Positions 1 to 8,184 of a DNA stretch of 44,403 nucleotides are shown here, in pieces. Below the pieces are notes generated by a model. That model ran no database searches, was not told the origin of the DNA, and saw nothing but the letters and a program-made list of their open reading frames with translations. How positions within the stretch are numbered: the stretch's first letter is position 1; the number at the start of each line of letters is the position of its first letter. Made by a program: the position numbers and the translations under genes. Source of the stretch: a virus; the IMG/VR virus record IMGVR_UViG_3300035112_000036, positions 1-44,403 of that record; one strand, given 5' to 3'.

Positions 1-127
1 GGCCTGCGGCAGGCGGCTCCGGCCGCCCGCGTGGCGGGGGATGTCACCCCCGAGGAAGCGGCCTACCTCGCCCGCCGCGCCGAGGCTCTGCGATCGACGC
101 CGGGCGCCACAGAGGCCCCCCTGCGGC
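1..127. repeat. Terminal direct repeat, left copy
   Basis: Bases 1-127 are identical to bases 44277-44403. The repeat lies inside the large virion-protein gene and keeps its reading frame. An exact overlap of 127 bases matches a common assembler k-mer length, so I read it as the closing overlap of a circular contig rather than a physical phage end. A short direct terminal repeat in the virion is the alternative. Confidence 0.95.
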
Positions 128-3100
128 CCGGCGCCATCGCGGACGCCATGCAGCCCGAGCGCAGCATCCTCCAGGTGGGCGAGCACCCGGACGCCGCCTC
201 GGTGGACGTGGCGCTAGGCCTGCGCGCCCGGCCCCGGGACGCGGCCGACGCCGCCGCGCTCGCGCGCCAGAGCCTTGACGCCGCCCCCTCGATCCCGGCC
301 GCGCCCCACGGGGAGCCCGCACTGGACGAGCTGCTGGCCGCTCGGGAGGCGCCCCCCGCCGTCGCCGTCGCGCCCCGCGCGAAACCGCCGTCGCTGGCGG
401 AGATCTTCGGAGATCGCCAGGGATCGCCAGGGATCGCCGGTAATCTGCCGTCGGCTCAAGAAAGCGAACTGCAGGTTGCTCGAGGGATTGCGGAAAGCGT
501 TGGTCCGCGCGTCAGCGCCATTGATAATGTTGAGGCGCCGAGCCCGCCGGCAGCGGAACCATCGACACTGCCATCACCCATCCTGCGCAACCTCCTCACC
601 CACGAGGAGCTGCCGCTCGACACGCCGCGCACCGGCACCAAGAACGCCGTGACCCAGAGCGAGCGGATTGCCCGAGGACTGCCGGAGGTGGAGGATCTCG
701 CCAGGAAATCCACCGGGGACACCTGGCACGAGGCCCGTCAGGTCTTCGAGCAAGACCCCGAGGCACCCCGCCTGCTCGCCCAGCGGATCATCGAGAAGCC
801 GCGCGTGCTCACCCCCGTCGAGAACGATTTGCTCCTCCACGACCGCATGAAAATGACGCTCGACCACCGCGAGACTCTGGCGGCCGAGAGCGCGGCGCTC
901 GACGCTGGCGATGGCGAGGCGGCGGCGATGGCGAAGATGCGCCGGACTTCGATCGAGAGCGCCATGGACCTGAACGACACCGCCCTGAAGCGCGCGGGCG
1001 GCGAATGGGGCGCGGCTGGCGCGGCCCGCCAGAAGCTCATCGCAGAGGACTACAGCCCCCTCTACCTGCGCCAGCGGCTCACCGTGGCCGCCCGCGAGGC
1101 TGGGGTGCCGCCTCCGCCGGGCGCGGCCGAGCAGCTCGACAAGATCTCCACCCAGCTCGCGGAAGCCCAGCAGCAGCTCGCCGGCCACGAATCCCGGGTA
1201 TCCGAGCAGGAGGCCCAGCGCAACCTCGCCGTGGCCCGCAGCGAGACCGTCCGCGCCCAGCGGGCCGGGGTGCGGCAGGCCACCCGCCAGCAGCTCGACC
1301 AGGAGTACGAGCAGCTCGGCGCCCTCCTTGACAAGAAAGCCCGCGCGCGCCAGAGCACTACTTTCATGAGCGGCGGACTCGACCCCGAGACGGTGGGGAT
1401 CATCACGAAGATGGCGCGGAATCGGGTGCAGGCCGGCGTGAACAGCCTCCCCGACCTCGTACAGGGCATCCACGAGACGATTGCCCCTCACATCCCGGGC
1501 CTGGAGCCCTCCGAGGTACGCGACGCCATCTCCGGCTACGGTGCCGTGCGCCAGCAGGCGACGCGCTCCGAGGCCGAGGCCGCGCTGGCCCGCATTCGCC
1601 AGCAAGGTAAGCTCGTCTCGAAGATCGAGGCGCTCCAGGAGGGCGAGGCTCTTCCCGCCGGCGCCGCTCGGGCCAAGCCGGACCAGGTGACGCTTGCGCT
1701 GCGCGAGAAGCTCCGCCAGACCCAGAAGGATCTCGGCCTCGCGAAGAGCCGGCCGGAAGCCGATCGGCTCGCCGCGATCGAAAAGCGGCTCCAGCAGCGC
1801 ATCGCCGACGCCGAGCGTGGAATCGGCAACACGCGGGCGGCCAAGGTGAAGGACACCCCCCAGATTCAGGCTCTCCGCCAGCAGCTCGAGCAGACGCTCG
1901 AAGAGCACGGCCTCGCGCCGGAGGGTGGCGGCCGGCAGACGACCGACGCGCAGCGCCTCGCCGCCCTGAAGACGCGCCTCGCGAAACGGGAGGTCGAGCT
2001 GGCCGATGCAATCGCCTCGGGGTCGATCCCGAAGAAGGTCCGCCGCCCCCTCGCGCTTGACGCCGACGCCCTCGCCCTCCAGGGCCGGGTGAACAACCTG
2101 AAGCGCCAGGCGGACCTCATCATCCGCCGGCAGGAGCTCGCCGGCCGGGGGCCGCTGGAGAAGGGGCTGGACTGGACCGCCGGATGGGGACGGTTCCTGA
2201 AGCTCACCGGCACGAACACGCTGGTGAAGATCAGCGCCGCCGCGGCCGAGCGCGCCCTGATCTTCAAGCCTATAGAGGAAGTGATCGGCGCCGGCCTCTC
2301 GAAGCTGCCGGTGGTGCGCGACGTCGCGGCCCGAGCCCCGATCGAGGGTGGTGGCTCGCTGAACGCCATCGCGAAGAGCTACGCAGGTTTCTTCGGAAAG
2401 CAGGCCCGCCAGGAGTCCGTAGCATATCTGCGCGGCGGAGTGGGGCCGCTGGAGTCAGCTCTTGGAAAACCGCATCTTGAAGGGAGCGTTCCCGCCTGGA
2501 TGGAATATCCCGGCAAAGTCCACGCCGCCCTCAAGAGTCCGGCGAAGGTTGCGGCCTATCAATACGCCATGGAAAAGCAGGCGAAGCACTTTCTTTCCCT
2601 GGGGCAGGCCGAGAGGCTCACGGACCCTGTCGGCATCGCCGAAATGCAGGCCCGGGCTTGGGAATATGCGGAGAGGGACATCTTCATGGGAGACAACGCC
2701 GCCGTGCGCGGCTTCCGCAAGGCTTTTGAGCTTGAATCGGAACGTGACCCCGCTAATGTCGAGCGCGCCCTGAGGCAGGCTCGCGCCTTCGCTGAGCAAG
2801 GCAACATGTACGACGCGGTCCAGGGTTTTCGTAACGCTAAGCCGAGAGGCGACTCGGCAGCGGCGCGCGTCGGCAAGACGTTCGCCAACGTCATGGTCCC
2901 CATCGTAAAAGTGCCGACGAATTACGCTCTGGAGGCGACCGACTACCTGGCCGGACTTCCCAAAGGTATCGGGCGGCTGGCCTACGCCGTCCACAAGGGG
3001 CTCGACCGGCTCCCCGCCGAACAGGCCGAGCTCATCATGCGCCAGCTCAAGAAAGGCACGCTCGGCGCCGCGATGATCTCCCTGGGGGCGGCCGGCGTCG

Positions 3101-3624
3101 TCGAGGGGGGCGGCTACTATCAGGCCGGCGAGCACCGCGCCGAGAGCGACCTCAAGCCCGGAGAGGTCCGCGTGGCCGGGATCACCATCCCTCACCTGTT
3201 CCTGCACCACCCGGTAGTGGAGGCCCTCCAGGTGGGAGCCAGCCTGCGGCGCGCGAAGTCCGTCCCGGCGGGGGCGTGGACCGCGACAAAGGGCCTGGCC
3301 GAACAGGTGCCATTCGTCGAGACACCGCTCCAGATGAGCCGCGACCTGTGGGGCCGCACCCCCATGAAGGCGGTAGGGGAGTTCACCCGGGGCATGACGA
3401 TCCCTCCGGACGCACAACGGCTTGCGCGGGTGCTCGACCAAAAGGAAGAGCGCACCCCTGGTGAGATGTTCGCCGAGCAGCTCGGCCTTGGCGGGCTCGG
3501 CTTCGGAGAGCATCAGGTTCCCGAGATTCAAGCCGTCAAGCGTAAAAGCCACGGCGGTTTTTGGGAGCAGCTAATGCAACAGGAAGAGCTTGGGATACCG
3601 GGTCTTCGAGACAACGTGAGGTAG
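1..3624 (+). CDS. Giant internal virion / DNA-ejection protein, residues 390-1596 (C-terminal part)
   Basis: This is the continuation, in the same frame, of the gene that starts at 43110; the whole protein is 1,596 aa. Seen: low-complexity Ala/Pro-rich stretches at first, then a long Glu/Gln/Arg-rich coiled-coil stretch (about residues 750-1105), then a more globular and AT-richer part with KTFANVMVPIVKVPTNYALE (about residue 1350), a hydrophobic stretch with GTLGAAMISLGAAGVVEG (about residue 1410) and the C-terminal end IPGLRDNV. Known: large podoviral internal virion proteins (T7 gp16-like or polyvalent-domain proteins) often have such hydrophobic and 'PTN' segments and end in a PGLR motif. 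Inferred: it sits in the capsid core and forms part of the DNA-ejection conduit. No lysozyme or transglycosylase motif was recognised. It is followed 3 bp later by a membrane-anchored small protein. Confidence 0.8.
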   Translation, partial: GLRQAAPAARVAGDVTPEEAAYLARRAEALRSTPGATEAPLRPGAIADAMQPERSILQVGEHPDAASVDVALGLRARPRDAADAAALARQSLDAAPSIPAAPHGEPALDELLAAREAPPAVAVAPRAKPPSLAEIFGDRQGSPGIAGNLPSAQESELQVARGIAESVGPRVSAIDNVEAPSPPAAEPSTLPSPILRNLLTHEELPLDTPRTGTKNAVTQSERIARGLPEVEDLARKSTGDTWHEARQVFEQDPEAPRLLAQRIIEKPRVLTPVENDLLLHDRMKMTLDHRETLAAESAALDAGDGEAAAMAKMRRTSIESAMDLNDTALKRAGGEWGAAGAARQKLIAEDYSPLYLRQRLTVAAREAGVPPPPGAAEQLDKISTQLAEAQQQLAGHESRVSEQEAQRNLAVARSETVRAQRAGVRQATRQQLDQEYEQLGALLDKKARARQSTTFMSGGLDPETVGIITKMARNRVQAGVNSLPDLVQGIHETIAPHIPGLEPSEVRDAISGYGAVRQQATRSEAEAALARIRQQGKLVSKIEALQEGEALPAGAARAKPDQVTLALREKLRQTQKDLGLAKSRPEADRLAAIEKRLQQRIADAERGIGNTRAAKVKDTPQIQALRQQLEQTLEEHGLAPEGGGRQTTDAQRLAALKTRLAKREVELADAIASGSIPKKVRRPLALDADALALQGRVNNLKRQADLIIRRQELAGRGPLEKGLDWTAGWGRFLKLTGTNTLVKISAAAAERALIFKPIEEVIGAGLSKLPVVRDVAARAPIEGGGSLNAIAKSYAGFFGKQARQESVAYLRGGVGPLESALGKPHLEGSVPAWMEYPGKVHAALKSPAKVAAYQYAMEKQAKHFLSLGQAERLTDPVGIAEMQARAWEYAERDIFMGDNAAVRGFRKAFELESERDPANVERALRQARAFAEQGNMYDAVQGFRNAKPRGDSAAARVGKTFANVMVPIVKVPTNYALEATDYLAGLPKGIGRLAYAVHKGLDRLPAEQAELIMRQLKKGTLGAAMISLGAAGVVEGGGYYQAGEHRAESDLKPGEVRVAGITIPHLFLHHPVVEALQVGASLRRAKSVPAGAWTATKGLAEQVPFVETPLQMSRDLWGRTPMKAVGEFTRGMTIPPDAQRLARVLDQKEERTPGEMFAEQLGLGGLGFGEHQVPEIQAVKRKSHGGFWEQLMQQEELGIPGLRDNVR
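412..441 (+). repeat. Three tandem 10-bp units inside the virion gene
   Basis: Units GATCGCCAGG, GATCGCCAGG and GATCGCCGGT follow each other directly. Ten bases is not a multiple of three, so gain or loss of one unit would shift the frame. An AT-richer patch (about 440-560) follows at once, which suggests a recombination or slippage seam. Confidence 0.7.
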
Positions 3625-3627
3625 ATC

Positions 3628-3942
3628 GTGGCTCAGACAGATCATCCCGTGAAAGACATCGTGCTCCCGCTCGCCGTGGTGATCGGTCTCGTCGGAAACG
3701 CCTGGTGGGGTGGCGTCGGATGGGGCAAGGTGAGTCATCAGCTCGACACCCTCACCGATCAGATTCAACAGATGAGCAAGCGCACGGACGACGTCGCCCG
3801 TGACGTTGCCGATCTCAAGGCATGGCGGATCGCGAAGGAAAAGGACGACGCGGACCGCGATCGAAACTTCAAACTTTTAAGGATGTACACCAAGGGCCGG
3901 ATCGCCCGGCTCCCATATCACACTTCTGACGACGGAGAATAG
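3628..3942 (+). CDS. Small N-terminally anchored membrane protein (lysis/holin-like candidate)
   Basis: 104 aa with a GTG start, 3 bp after the giant virion gene and preceded by GTGAGG as ribosome site. Seen: one strongly hydrophobic segment (about residues 10-32, IVLPLAVVIGLVGNAWWGG), then an amphipathic coiled coil (LDTLTDQIQQMSKRTDDVARDVADL) and a charged tail. Known: many phage holin-like or lysis-accessory proteins pair one N-terminal membrane helix with a coiled coil. Inferred: a membrane protein acting late, possibly in lysis; a virion-associated role is the alternative. It is a topological mirror of the 35998 product, whose membrane helix is C-terminal. Confidence 0.75.
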   Translation: MAQTDHPVKDIVLPLAVVIGLVGNAWWGGVGWGKVSHQLDTLTDQIQQMSKRTDDVARDVADLKAWRIAKEKDDADRDRNFKLLRMYTKGRIARLPYHTSDDGE

Positions 3943-3945
3943 ATC

Positions 3946-4302
3946 ATGAGCGAAGAGGAACGGAGACGGTGTTGTTTGCTCGGTGGTTGCGGGTGCGGAC
4001 CGCCCGGAAGCGCTGCGCAACGCGAGGCATTGCAGCAGTGGCTATTAGATAAGATCATGAGGCATCTCCCCGGCATCCAGCCGGAGAGCGAGCGAGAGGC
4101 CGGAGAGCTGGTCTCCCGCTGGCTGGACGAGCTACCCTGGGGCGAAGAGCAGACCGCGACAATGACGCCGGCGATGGGCGGCTTCGCGGTCTCCGCCGGC
4201 GAAGAGATCCTGAAGGCGCGCGAGGAGGGTAAGGAGGCCGGCCGCCGCGAGGCCCTGGAAGGGATGATCGAATTCCTGAAGCACGGATTGGAGACTCCCT
4301 AG
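3946..4302 (+). CDS. Hypothetical protein with N-terminal cysteine cluster
   Basis: 118 aa, starting 3 bp after the preceding gene. Seen: an N-terminal CCLLGGCGCGPP patch with four cysteines, then helical, acidic sequence with a C-terminal amphipathic helix (KEAGRREALEGMIEFLKHG). The cysteines could bind a metal or be modified. It is the last plus-strand gene of the late array. Its stop TAG overlaps the stop of the converging minus-strand gene (CTAG at 4299-4302). No function is recognised. Confidence 0.75.
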   Translation: MSEEERRRCCLLGGCGCGPPGSAAQREALQQWLLDKIMRHLPGIQPESEREAGELVSRWLDELPWGEEQTATMTPAMGGFAVSAGEEILKAREEGKEAGRREALEGMIEFLKHGLETP

Positions 4303-4688
4303 CTCTCTGCGGGCGGCGAGGACTTCCGGAACGCCTCGCCGTCCGCAAAGCCGCGCGCGTAGGCTTTGGTGCCTCGCTCGACGGCTTCGTCTCGCTGTTC
4401 CATGCACACCTTCAAGTCGCCGTCCAGCGCCCTTACCATTGACGCAATTCGCTCTGCGGTCCTTTGCCGCGAAAGAATCAGTTTTCCAGAAGCATCATGC
4501 TCCTCCTCCAGCTCTCGTACCATCGCGGCTAGGCGCAGAACCTCACGCGCAAGCGGACCCTCGTCGCCCGCCGGGTGCGTGTGGTGGAATCCCTCGCCGG
4601 CCAGCTTCGGCACGGAATCCCGATAGGGGGAGGGACCGTCTTCTTCTACCGCGAAGAGCTTCCCGTCCTCGGCCCATTCGTGTCTCAT
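4299..4688 (-). CDS. MRHEW-type coiled-coil protein, copy 1
   Basis: 129 aa. The ATG at 4688 is chosen because AGAGGA lies upstream and because the N-terminus MRHEW then matches the protein at 41339-41725. Seen: an N-terminal Trp/acidic part, an amphipathic helix with RLAAMVRELEEEH, and further coiled coil to the end. It is the last gene of the leftward early operon and meets the late array tail to tail. Function unknown. The shared start and the shared RLA..VRELEEE helix mark it as a paralogue of the antisense gene at 41725. Confidence 0.8.
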   Translation of the reverse strand: MRHEWAEDGKLFAVEEDGPSPYRDSVPKLAGEGFHHTHPAGDEGPLAREVLRLAAMVRELEEEHDASGKLILSRQRTAERIASMVRALDGDLKVCMEQRDEAVERGTKAYARGFADGEAFRKSSPPAES

Positions 4689-4699
4689 CGCGCGTCCTC

Positions 4700-5083
4700 T
4701 CAATAGTAGATTCTAACTCCGCCCCTCATCATGCTTGGAAGATTCTCGAGGAAAGTCCTCTTGTCGTCCATGCTCCAAAACGGCCATGTTTCCAATTCAC
4801 CTGCGGTCATGTGCGGGGAGGCCCACGACGGCGGCGATAATTCGGCCGTCCGGCCGTTTCGCTTAGGCTCCTCGAAGAGTCCCGCGTAGTTGTTGGACAT
4901 CGACCAACGCGCGGCAGCCATGGCCCTCTCGGCGCCCATCTCTTCCATGCGCTCGACCAGCGCCGCCAGCCCCTCGGCCGTCTTGTAGCTCTGCTTCCGC
5001 TTCGCCTTGTAGGTCAGCCACGCGTCCACGGCCGGCCGGATGTCGTCGGGGATCGCGATCTCGAAGAGGCGGGGTTGTCTCAT
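4700..5083 (-). CDS. Replication-initiator-like protein (C-terminal-domain type)
   Basis: 127 aa. The ATG at 5083 has AAGGAT upstream and overlaps the TGA of the preceding gene (ATGA). Seen: IPDDIRPAVDAWLTYKAKRK, then GLAALVERMEEMG and SMSNNYAGLFEEPK. Known: the pattern 'W..YK...K.SYK...L..L...........I..S..NNY.GLF' is typical of the C-terminal domain of phage replication proteins that recruit host helicase. Inferred: a replication or helicase-loading accessory lacking the usual N-terminal winged helix. Confidence is moderate because only this short domain is present. Confidence 0.7.
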   Translation of the reverse strand: MRQPRLFEIAIPDDIRPAVDAWLTYKAKRKQSYKTAEGLAALVERMEEMGAERAMAAARWSMSNNYAGLFEEPKRNGRTAELSPPSWASPHMTAGELETWPFWSMDDKRTFLENLPSMMRGGVRIYY

Positions 5084-5232
5084 GGGTCGATCCTTCGCGG
5101 TCCGGCTGGCGGAGCTTCTTCGCCCCTGCATGCGGGACACGGAATAGCGAACGAGACTCCGACCGCCACGATAGGGAAAAAGACAAGTCCGGAGCCCTTA
5201 CACGACGGACAGCCGCGCTTACCTTTCAGCAA
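5080..5232 (-). CDS. 50-aa zinc-ribbon microprotein (DnaJ-like CxxCxGxG)
   Basis: Starts with TTG at 5232, five bases after an AGGAG site, and ends in a TGA that overlaps the next ATG by 4 bp. It also overlaps the end of the upstream gene. Seen: CPSCKGSG near the N-terminus, a hydrophobic segment (LVFFPIVAVGVSFAI) and CPACRG near the C-terminus. Two CxxCxG knuckles suggest one zinc site; the middle segment could cross a membrane. The coupling on both sides and the motif are the support for this short gene. Function unknown. Confidence 0.7.
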   Translation of the reverse strand: MLKGKRGCPSCKGSGLVFFPIVAVGVSFAIPCPACRGEEAPPAGPRRIDP

Positions 5233-5407
5233 GACCTCTCCTTTCCGGGACCGGCGCCGGCAGCTTCCGGCCGCAACCGGCGCGCCGTCCCTCGAAGCGC
5301 GAGACGTCCATGCAGACGTCGCCGCGCGGGTCCGGCGCGCTGCGGGTCGTGTACCAGACGATCCCGCAGACGCACCGCATCTCGTACATGGTCGGCCTGT
5401 AGCTCAC
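5219..5407 (-). CDS. 62-aa cysteine-containing microprotein
   Basis: GTG start at 5407 overlapping the upstream stop as GTGA. Seen: CVCG near residue 12, a further Cys and CGRK near the C-terminus, consistent with a small zinc ribbon. It is translationally coupled on both sides. No function is recognised. Confidence 0.65.
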   Translation of the reverse strand: MSYRPTMYEMRCVCGIVWYTTRSAPDPRGDVCMDVSRFEGRRAGCGRKLPAPVPERRGLAER

Positions 5408-5913
5408 CGACCGAAGTGCTCCCGGATGAAGGACTCCATCTTCGGCGCCTCGGCTGGGTCCGCCAACGCGTCGGTGAGGTCGGTAACCTCGCCGTAGCCC
5501 AGCGGCTCGGCCCAGTTCACCAGATCCTCGTGCGTCGGCTTCTGCACTACCTCCGTCTCGCCGAGCACCGCCTGGCGCTCGTCGTCGCGGAGCTGGCGGA
5601 CCTGCACCAGCTCGCCCGTGTCGTCGCGCCGGAGGAAGGCCGAGTCAGCGCTGTAAAGCCACGTGCAGGCCACCACCCGCTCCTCCACCCCGGTTTCCAC
5701 CACCTCACCCAGATGCACGGTGTCCGCGTGCGCGAGGTAGATGCCGGCCTTCTTCGCTTTCGATGCCTCCTTCATCGTGCTCTCCCAGGCGGCGAACGCC
5801 TCGCGCATCTCCTCCTCGCGCGCGACGCTCTCCGCGAGCTCCTGGGCCTTGGCCGCCAGCTCCTCCTCGGTCAGCTTCACCGGGAGGTGGCGCGTCTCAG
5901 TCGTCGCTCTCAT
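5404..5913 (-). CDS. Conserved phage hypothetical (RHLPVKLTEEE family)
   Basis: 169 aa. The ATG at 5913 is preceded by AGGAGG at 6 nt. An upstream in-frame ATG is less likely because it lacks such a site. Seen: RHLPVKLTEEELAAKAQELA at the N-terminus, a charged helical stretch, a beta-rich part (VEERVVACTWLYS, DDTGELVQVRQL) and an acidic tail. Known: this N-terminus and the following 'VxCxW...TGE.V..R.L...E' layout recur in many phage early proteins of unknown role. The tail beyond residue 130 seems specific to this phage. Confidence 0.75.
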   Translation of the reverse strand: MRATTETRHLPVKLTEEELAAKAQELAESVAREEEMREAFAAWESTMKEASKAKKAGIYLAHADTVHLGEVVETGVEERVVACTWLYSADSAFLRRDDTGELVQVRQLRDDERQAVLGETEVVQKPTHEDLVNWAEPLGYGEVTDLTDALADPAEAPKMESFIREHFGR

Positions 5914-6133
5914 CTTCATCCTCCTCCTCTTCCTCGTCCTCGTCGTCCATCTCGCCCACGCTGCGCGCGTTGACATATTCCTCCAGCGCATCGGCAGCCC
6001 TCACGAATTCTGTCCGCAGCCGGTGGAACTCGTCGTCTTCCACTTCGGGAAAATCCGAGCAGCTGCGGAAGGCGTACTCGAAGCCCTCAATCTCGATTCG
6101 ATCCCGGACGTCCTGTAACGTCGTGGCCGCCAT
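5897..6133 (-). CDS. Small acidic protein with Asp/Glu tail
   Basis: 78 aa. ATG at 6133 with AGAGGAG directly upstream. It overlaps the next gene by 17 bp. Seen: a helical body (EFVRAADALEEYVNARSV) and a C-terminal run of about 20 almost purely acidic residues. Acidic tails are common in DNA-mimic inhibitors and in proteins that bind basic partners, but no family is recognised. Confidence 0.7.
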   Translation of the reverse strand: MAATTLQDVRDRIEIEGFEYAFRSCSDFPEVEDDEFHRLRTEFVRAADALEEYVNARSVGEMDDEDEEEEEDEDESDD

Positions 6134-6327
6134 CTCCTCTACCTTCTCCCGGGCACGCCGGGGCTGTCGTCGTCACCATCCCGCCGAGCTCGTACACCGC
6201 CCGGAAGTGAGCGCCGTACGGCTCGCGGGTCTTCACGCACCCGCACCGCTGGCAAGTCCGCACGCGGATCGGGAGCGCCTGCCAGGGGCACCTCCCGCTC
6301 GCCCGTGATCTGCCAGCGGTGCCTCAA
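6087..6327 (-). pseudogene. Zinc-ribbon small gene with apparent +1 frame shift
   Basis: A TTG at 6327 overlaps the preceding TGA (TTGA) and reads an N-terminus like MRHRWQITGER. One base later, in the +1 frame, the sequence reads CPWQALPIRVRTCQRCGCVK, then EPYGAHFRAVYELGG and a further Cys, ending at 6087. This looks like a zinc ribbon (C..C.C...C). Without a shift, the first frame stays open to a TAG at 6139, next to the ribosome site of the 6133 gene, but with an Arg/Pro-rich, low-quality product. Either the gene is frameshifted (decay, sequence error or programmed shift) or only the first frame is real. Confidence 0.45.
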
Positions 6328-6528
6328 AAGCCAAGCTCCCGGAGCGATTTTTTGCCCGGCGCCTTCGTGTCGAGCACTGCGTCGAGCATCGCGCTGGCGT
6401 GCCATCCCGCGAGCAACTGCGCCCGCCGGAACGCCTGCGCGAGGGTGAGGCCACCGACGCCTCCGCCACCACGAATCTCCTATGGAGCCGTCGTCCAGCG
6501 TCGCGACGAAGTAGCCGGCGGTGCTCAC
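6324..6528 (-). pseudogene. Small gene with apparent +1 frame shift
   Basis: GTG at 6528 overlaps the upstream stop (GTGA) and reads MSTAGYFVATLDDGSIG. A +1 change of frame then gives GGGVGGLTLAQAFRRAQLLA and AMLDAVLDTKAPGKKSLREL, ending in TGA at 6324. The downstream segment has natural composition but no ATG, GTG or TTG of its own near the start. This is the same direction of shift as in the neighbouring gene. Function unknown. Confidence 0.45.
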
Positions 6529-7358
6529 CGATCCTCCGCCGGGATCTCCCGGGGCTCCATACCGGCTAGGCGCCGGACCGCATTTCGGAGCTCGCGCCAG
6601 AAGCGCAGGACCTCCACGGCGAAGGGTTTTAACACCGCCCACCCTAAACCGGTGTCAACCAGGTTGAGCGGTTCGAGCGTGTCGCCGAATTCAATCTGAC
6701 GCACCAGGGACCGTAGCTCGTCGGCTCTCTGGCCGGCCGGGCTCAGTTGGCGTAGGCCGGGACCCGCGGGCTGATGGACCGGCGGCGCCACAACCGGCGG
6801 AGAAGGGGGCGATGTTGCTGGCGGCGCGGGATTGCCGGGCTCAGCACCGGGTAGGCCAGCGTGGCCCGAGGCCTCCCAATCCCAAAGCGCCGGGTCCGTC
6901 CCGACGGGCAAGCCCAGGTCGAGAGGCCTGACGACCCTCTCCTGCAAGTCTCTGAGAAATTGGTAGTCCACCAGGTTTTGACCGCGGCCCCACTCCGCCG
7001 GATCGATTTTGAGCTCTTGGATGGACTTCTCTTGCGGGGACCAAACCCGTTCGTTTACGCCACCACCTTTGAGAGCGTGCCTCCGGTCGGGATTTACGAC
7101 GATCGCGGGCAGGGCTGTAAGGTCATGGACGATCGGCTGACCGGCCCCGTCGCCAAAGCGGTCCGCCATGCTGTTCGAAAGTTTCACGATGTCTGAAAAA
7201 TCGAGCGGAACCGCCGGATTAAAAGTGCCGTGAACGACCTGCCCGGGACGGTAGACCCCGGGGACTTCGTCCACGGTGTACGTGGTTCGGTCGATATTCT
7301 CGCATCCGGGGTGGCCCCGGAAACGAGCGACGACATCCGCAACCGTTGGGCCGGGCAC
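6525..7358 (-). CDS. Hypothetical two-part protein with proline-rich linker
   Basis: 277 aa, GTG start 2 bp after the stop of the preceding gene. Seen: an N-terminal globular part (about 1-165, with YTVDEVPGVYRPGQVVHG and PIVHDLTALPAIVVNP), a proline-rich linker (about 170-205) and a helical C-terminal part (about 210-277). The layout resembles the upstream gene (globular part, Pro-rich linker, hydrophobic or helical end), so the two may act together. No known fold is recognised. Confidence 0.7.
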   Translation of the reverse strand: MPGPTVADVVARFRGHPGCENIDRTTYTVDEVPGVYRPGQVVHGTFNPAVPLDFSDIVKLSNSMADRFGDGAGQPIVHDLTALPAIVVNPDRRHALKGGGVNERVWSPQEKSIQELKIDPAEWGRGQNLVDYQFLRDLQERVVRPLDLGLPVGTDPALWDWEASGHAGLPGAEPGNPAPPATSPPSPPVVAPPVHQPAGPGLRQLSPAGQRADELRSLVRQIEFGDTLEPLNLVDTGLGWAVLKPFAVEVLRFWRELRNAVRRLAGMEPREIPAEDR

Positions 7359-7360
7359 GG

Positions 7361-8173
7361 CTACTTTCCCCCTCTCAACAGAAGCGGCAGGAGGGCGAGG
7401 AGAAGCGTCTGGGTGTTGAGCTTGCCGCCCGTGGTCACCGACTGGATGATGGGCTGGAAGATGGCCGCTTCCTCAGGCGGAAGGTTCGGGAGGAGAAGCT
7501 GAAGGGCCAAGGCGATCGCGGCCGCGCGTGGGTCGCCGGGGGGAGGAGTCACGACGGCCGGGGGTGCGCTTGGAGGCGTGGGCCCCACCTGCGGGTCGAT
7601 CACCGGGGGAAGGACCGGTCCGGGCGGTGGGGTAGGCGGCGGCGGGCTGCCGGTGCTCCCAGCGCCAGGAAGCCACTGGAGAGCGCCCTCGTCCCAGAGC
7701 GCGGCCCATCCCGCGGGCGGCTTGAGGTCACCCGGGCCGCTGAAGCCCAGGAGCAGATCGAGATCCCCCACCGCAGCGAGGTCGGGAGCGGCGTGAGCAG
7801 AGAGCGGCCCCACCGCCACGGAGGCCTCTCCAGGGCCGATCGGCACCGTGATGCGCACGTCCACCGGGCTCTCGGCGACTTTGCCCATGTGGACCGGATG
7901 AACCTTCGCATGCTTCTGGCCGAAGCCGGAAAATTCCGCTATCCATTCGCGAGTGGAACCGTTGAATTTTACCTCCAATACCTCGGAGGCGGCCGGCTTG
8001 AGGTGCTGCCCGGCACGCCGTAGGTGCAGAAGCCGGACGGTCTCCGGGCCTGAACTCGGCGGCGGAATTAGCTGAAAAGCGATGGCGAGGGACGTTGTGC
8101 CGGGCGGAGGGGCGCCCACCTTGATGGCGAGCAGATCGTCCGGCGGCGAGGCGGTGAAAGCGTGAGAAGGCAT
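7361..8173 (-). CDS. Hypothetical beta-rich protein with proline-rich linker and hydrophobic C-terminus
   Basis: 270 aa. ATG at 8173 after AAAGGA. Seen: an N-terminal domain of likely beta strands (about 1-150), a linker of Pro/Gly (about 165-210, SPPPPTPPPGPVLPP) and a Leu-rich C-terminus (ALALQLLLPNLPP and LLLALLPLLLRGGK). The end could insert in or lie on a membrane. It is coupled to the next gene with similar architecture. Its place among early genes is unusual for such a surface-protein-like layout. Function unknown. Confidence 0.7.
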   Translation of the reverse strand: MPSHAFTASPPDDLLAIKVGAPPPGTTSLAIAFQLIPPPSSGPETVRLLHLRRAGQHLKPAASEVLEVKFNGSTREWIAEFSGFGQKHAKVHPVHMGKVAESPVDVRITVPIGPGEASVAVGPLSAHAAPDLAAVGDLDLLLGFSGPGDLKPPAGWAALWDEGALQWLPGAGSTGSPPPPTPPPGPVLPPVIDPQVGPTPPSAPPAVVTPPPGDPRAAAIALALQLLLPNLPPEEAAIFQPIIQSVTTGGKLNTQTLLLALLPLLLRGGK

Positions 8174-8184
8174 GGCGCGTCCTT

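Noticed and set aside
574-1908. Long frame antisense to the giant virion gene (444 codons)
   Set aside because: Shadow of GC-rich coding sequence; Leu/Arg/Gly-biased, no domain, opposite to a clearly coding frame.
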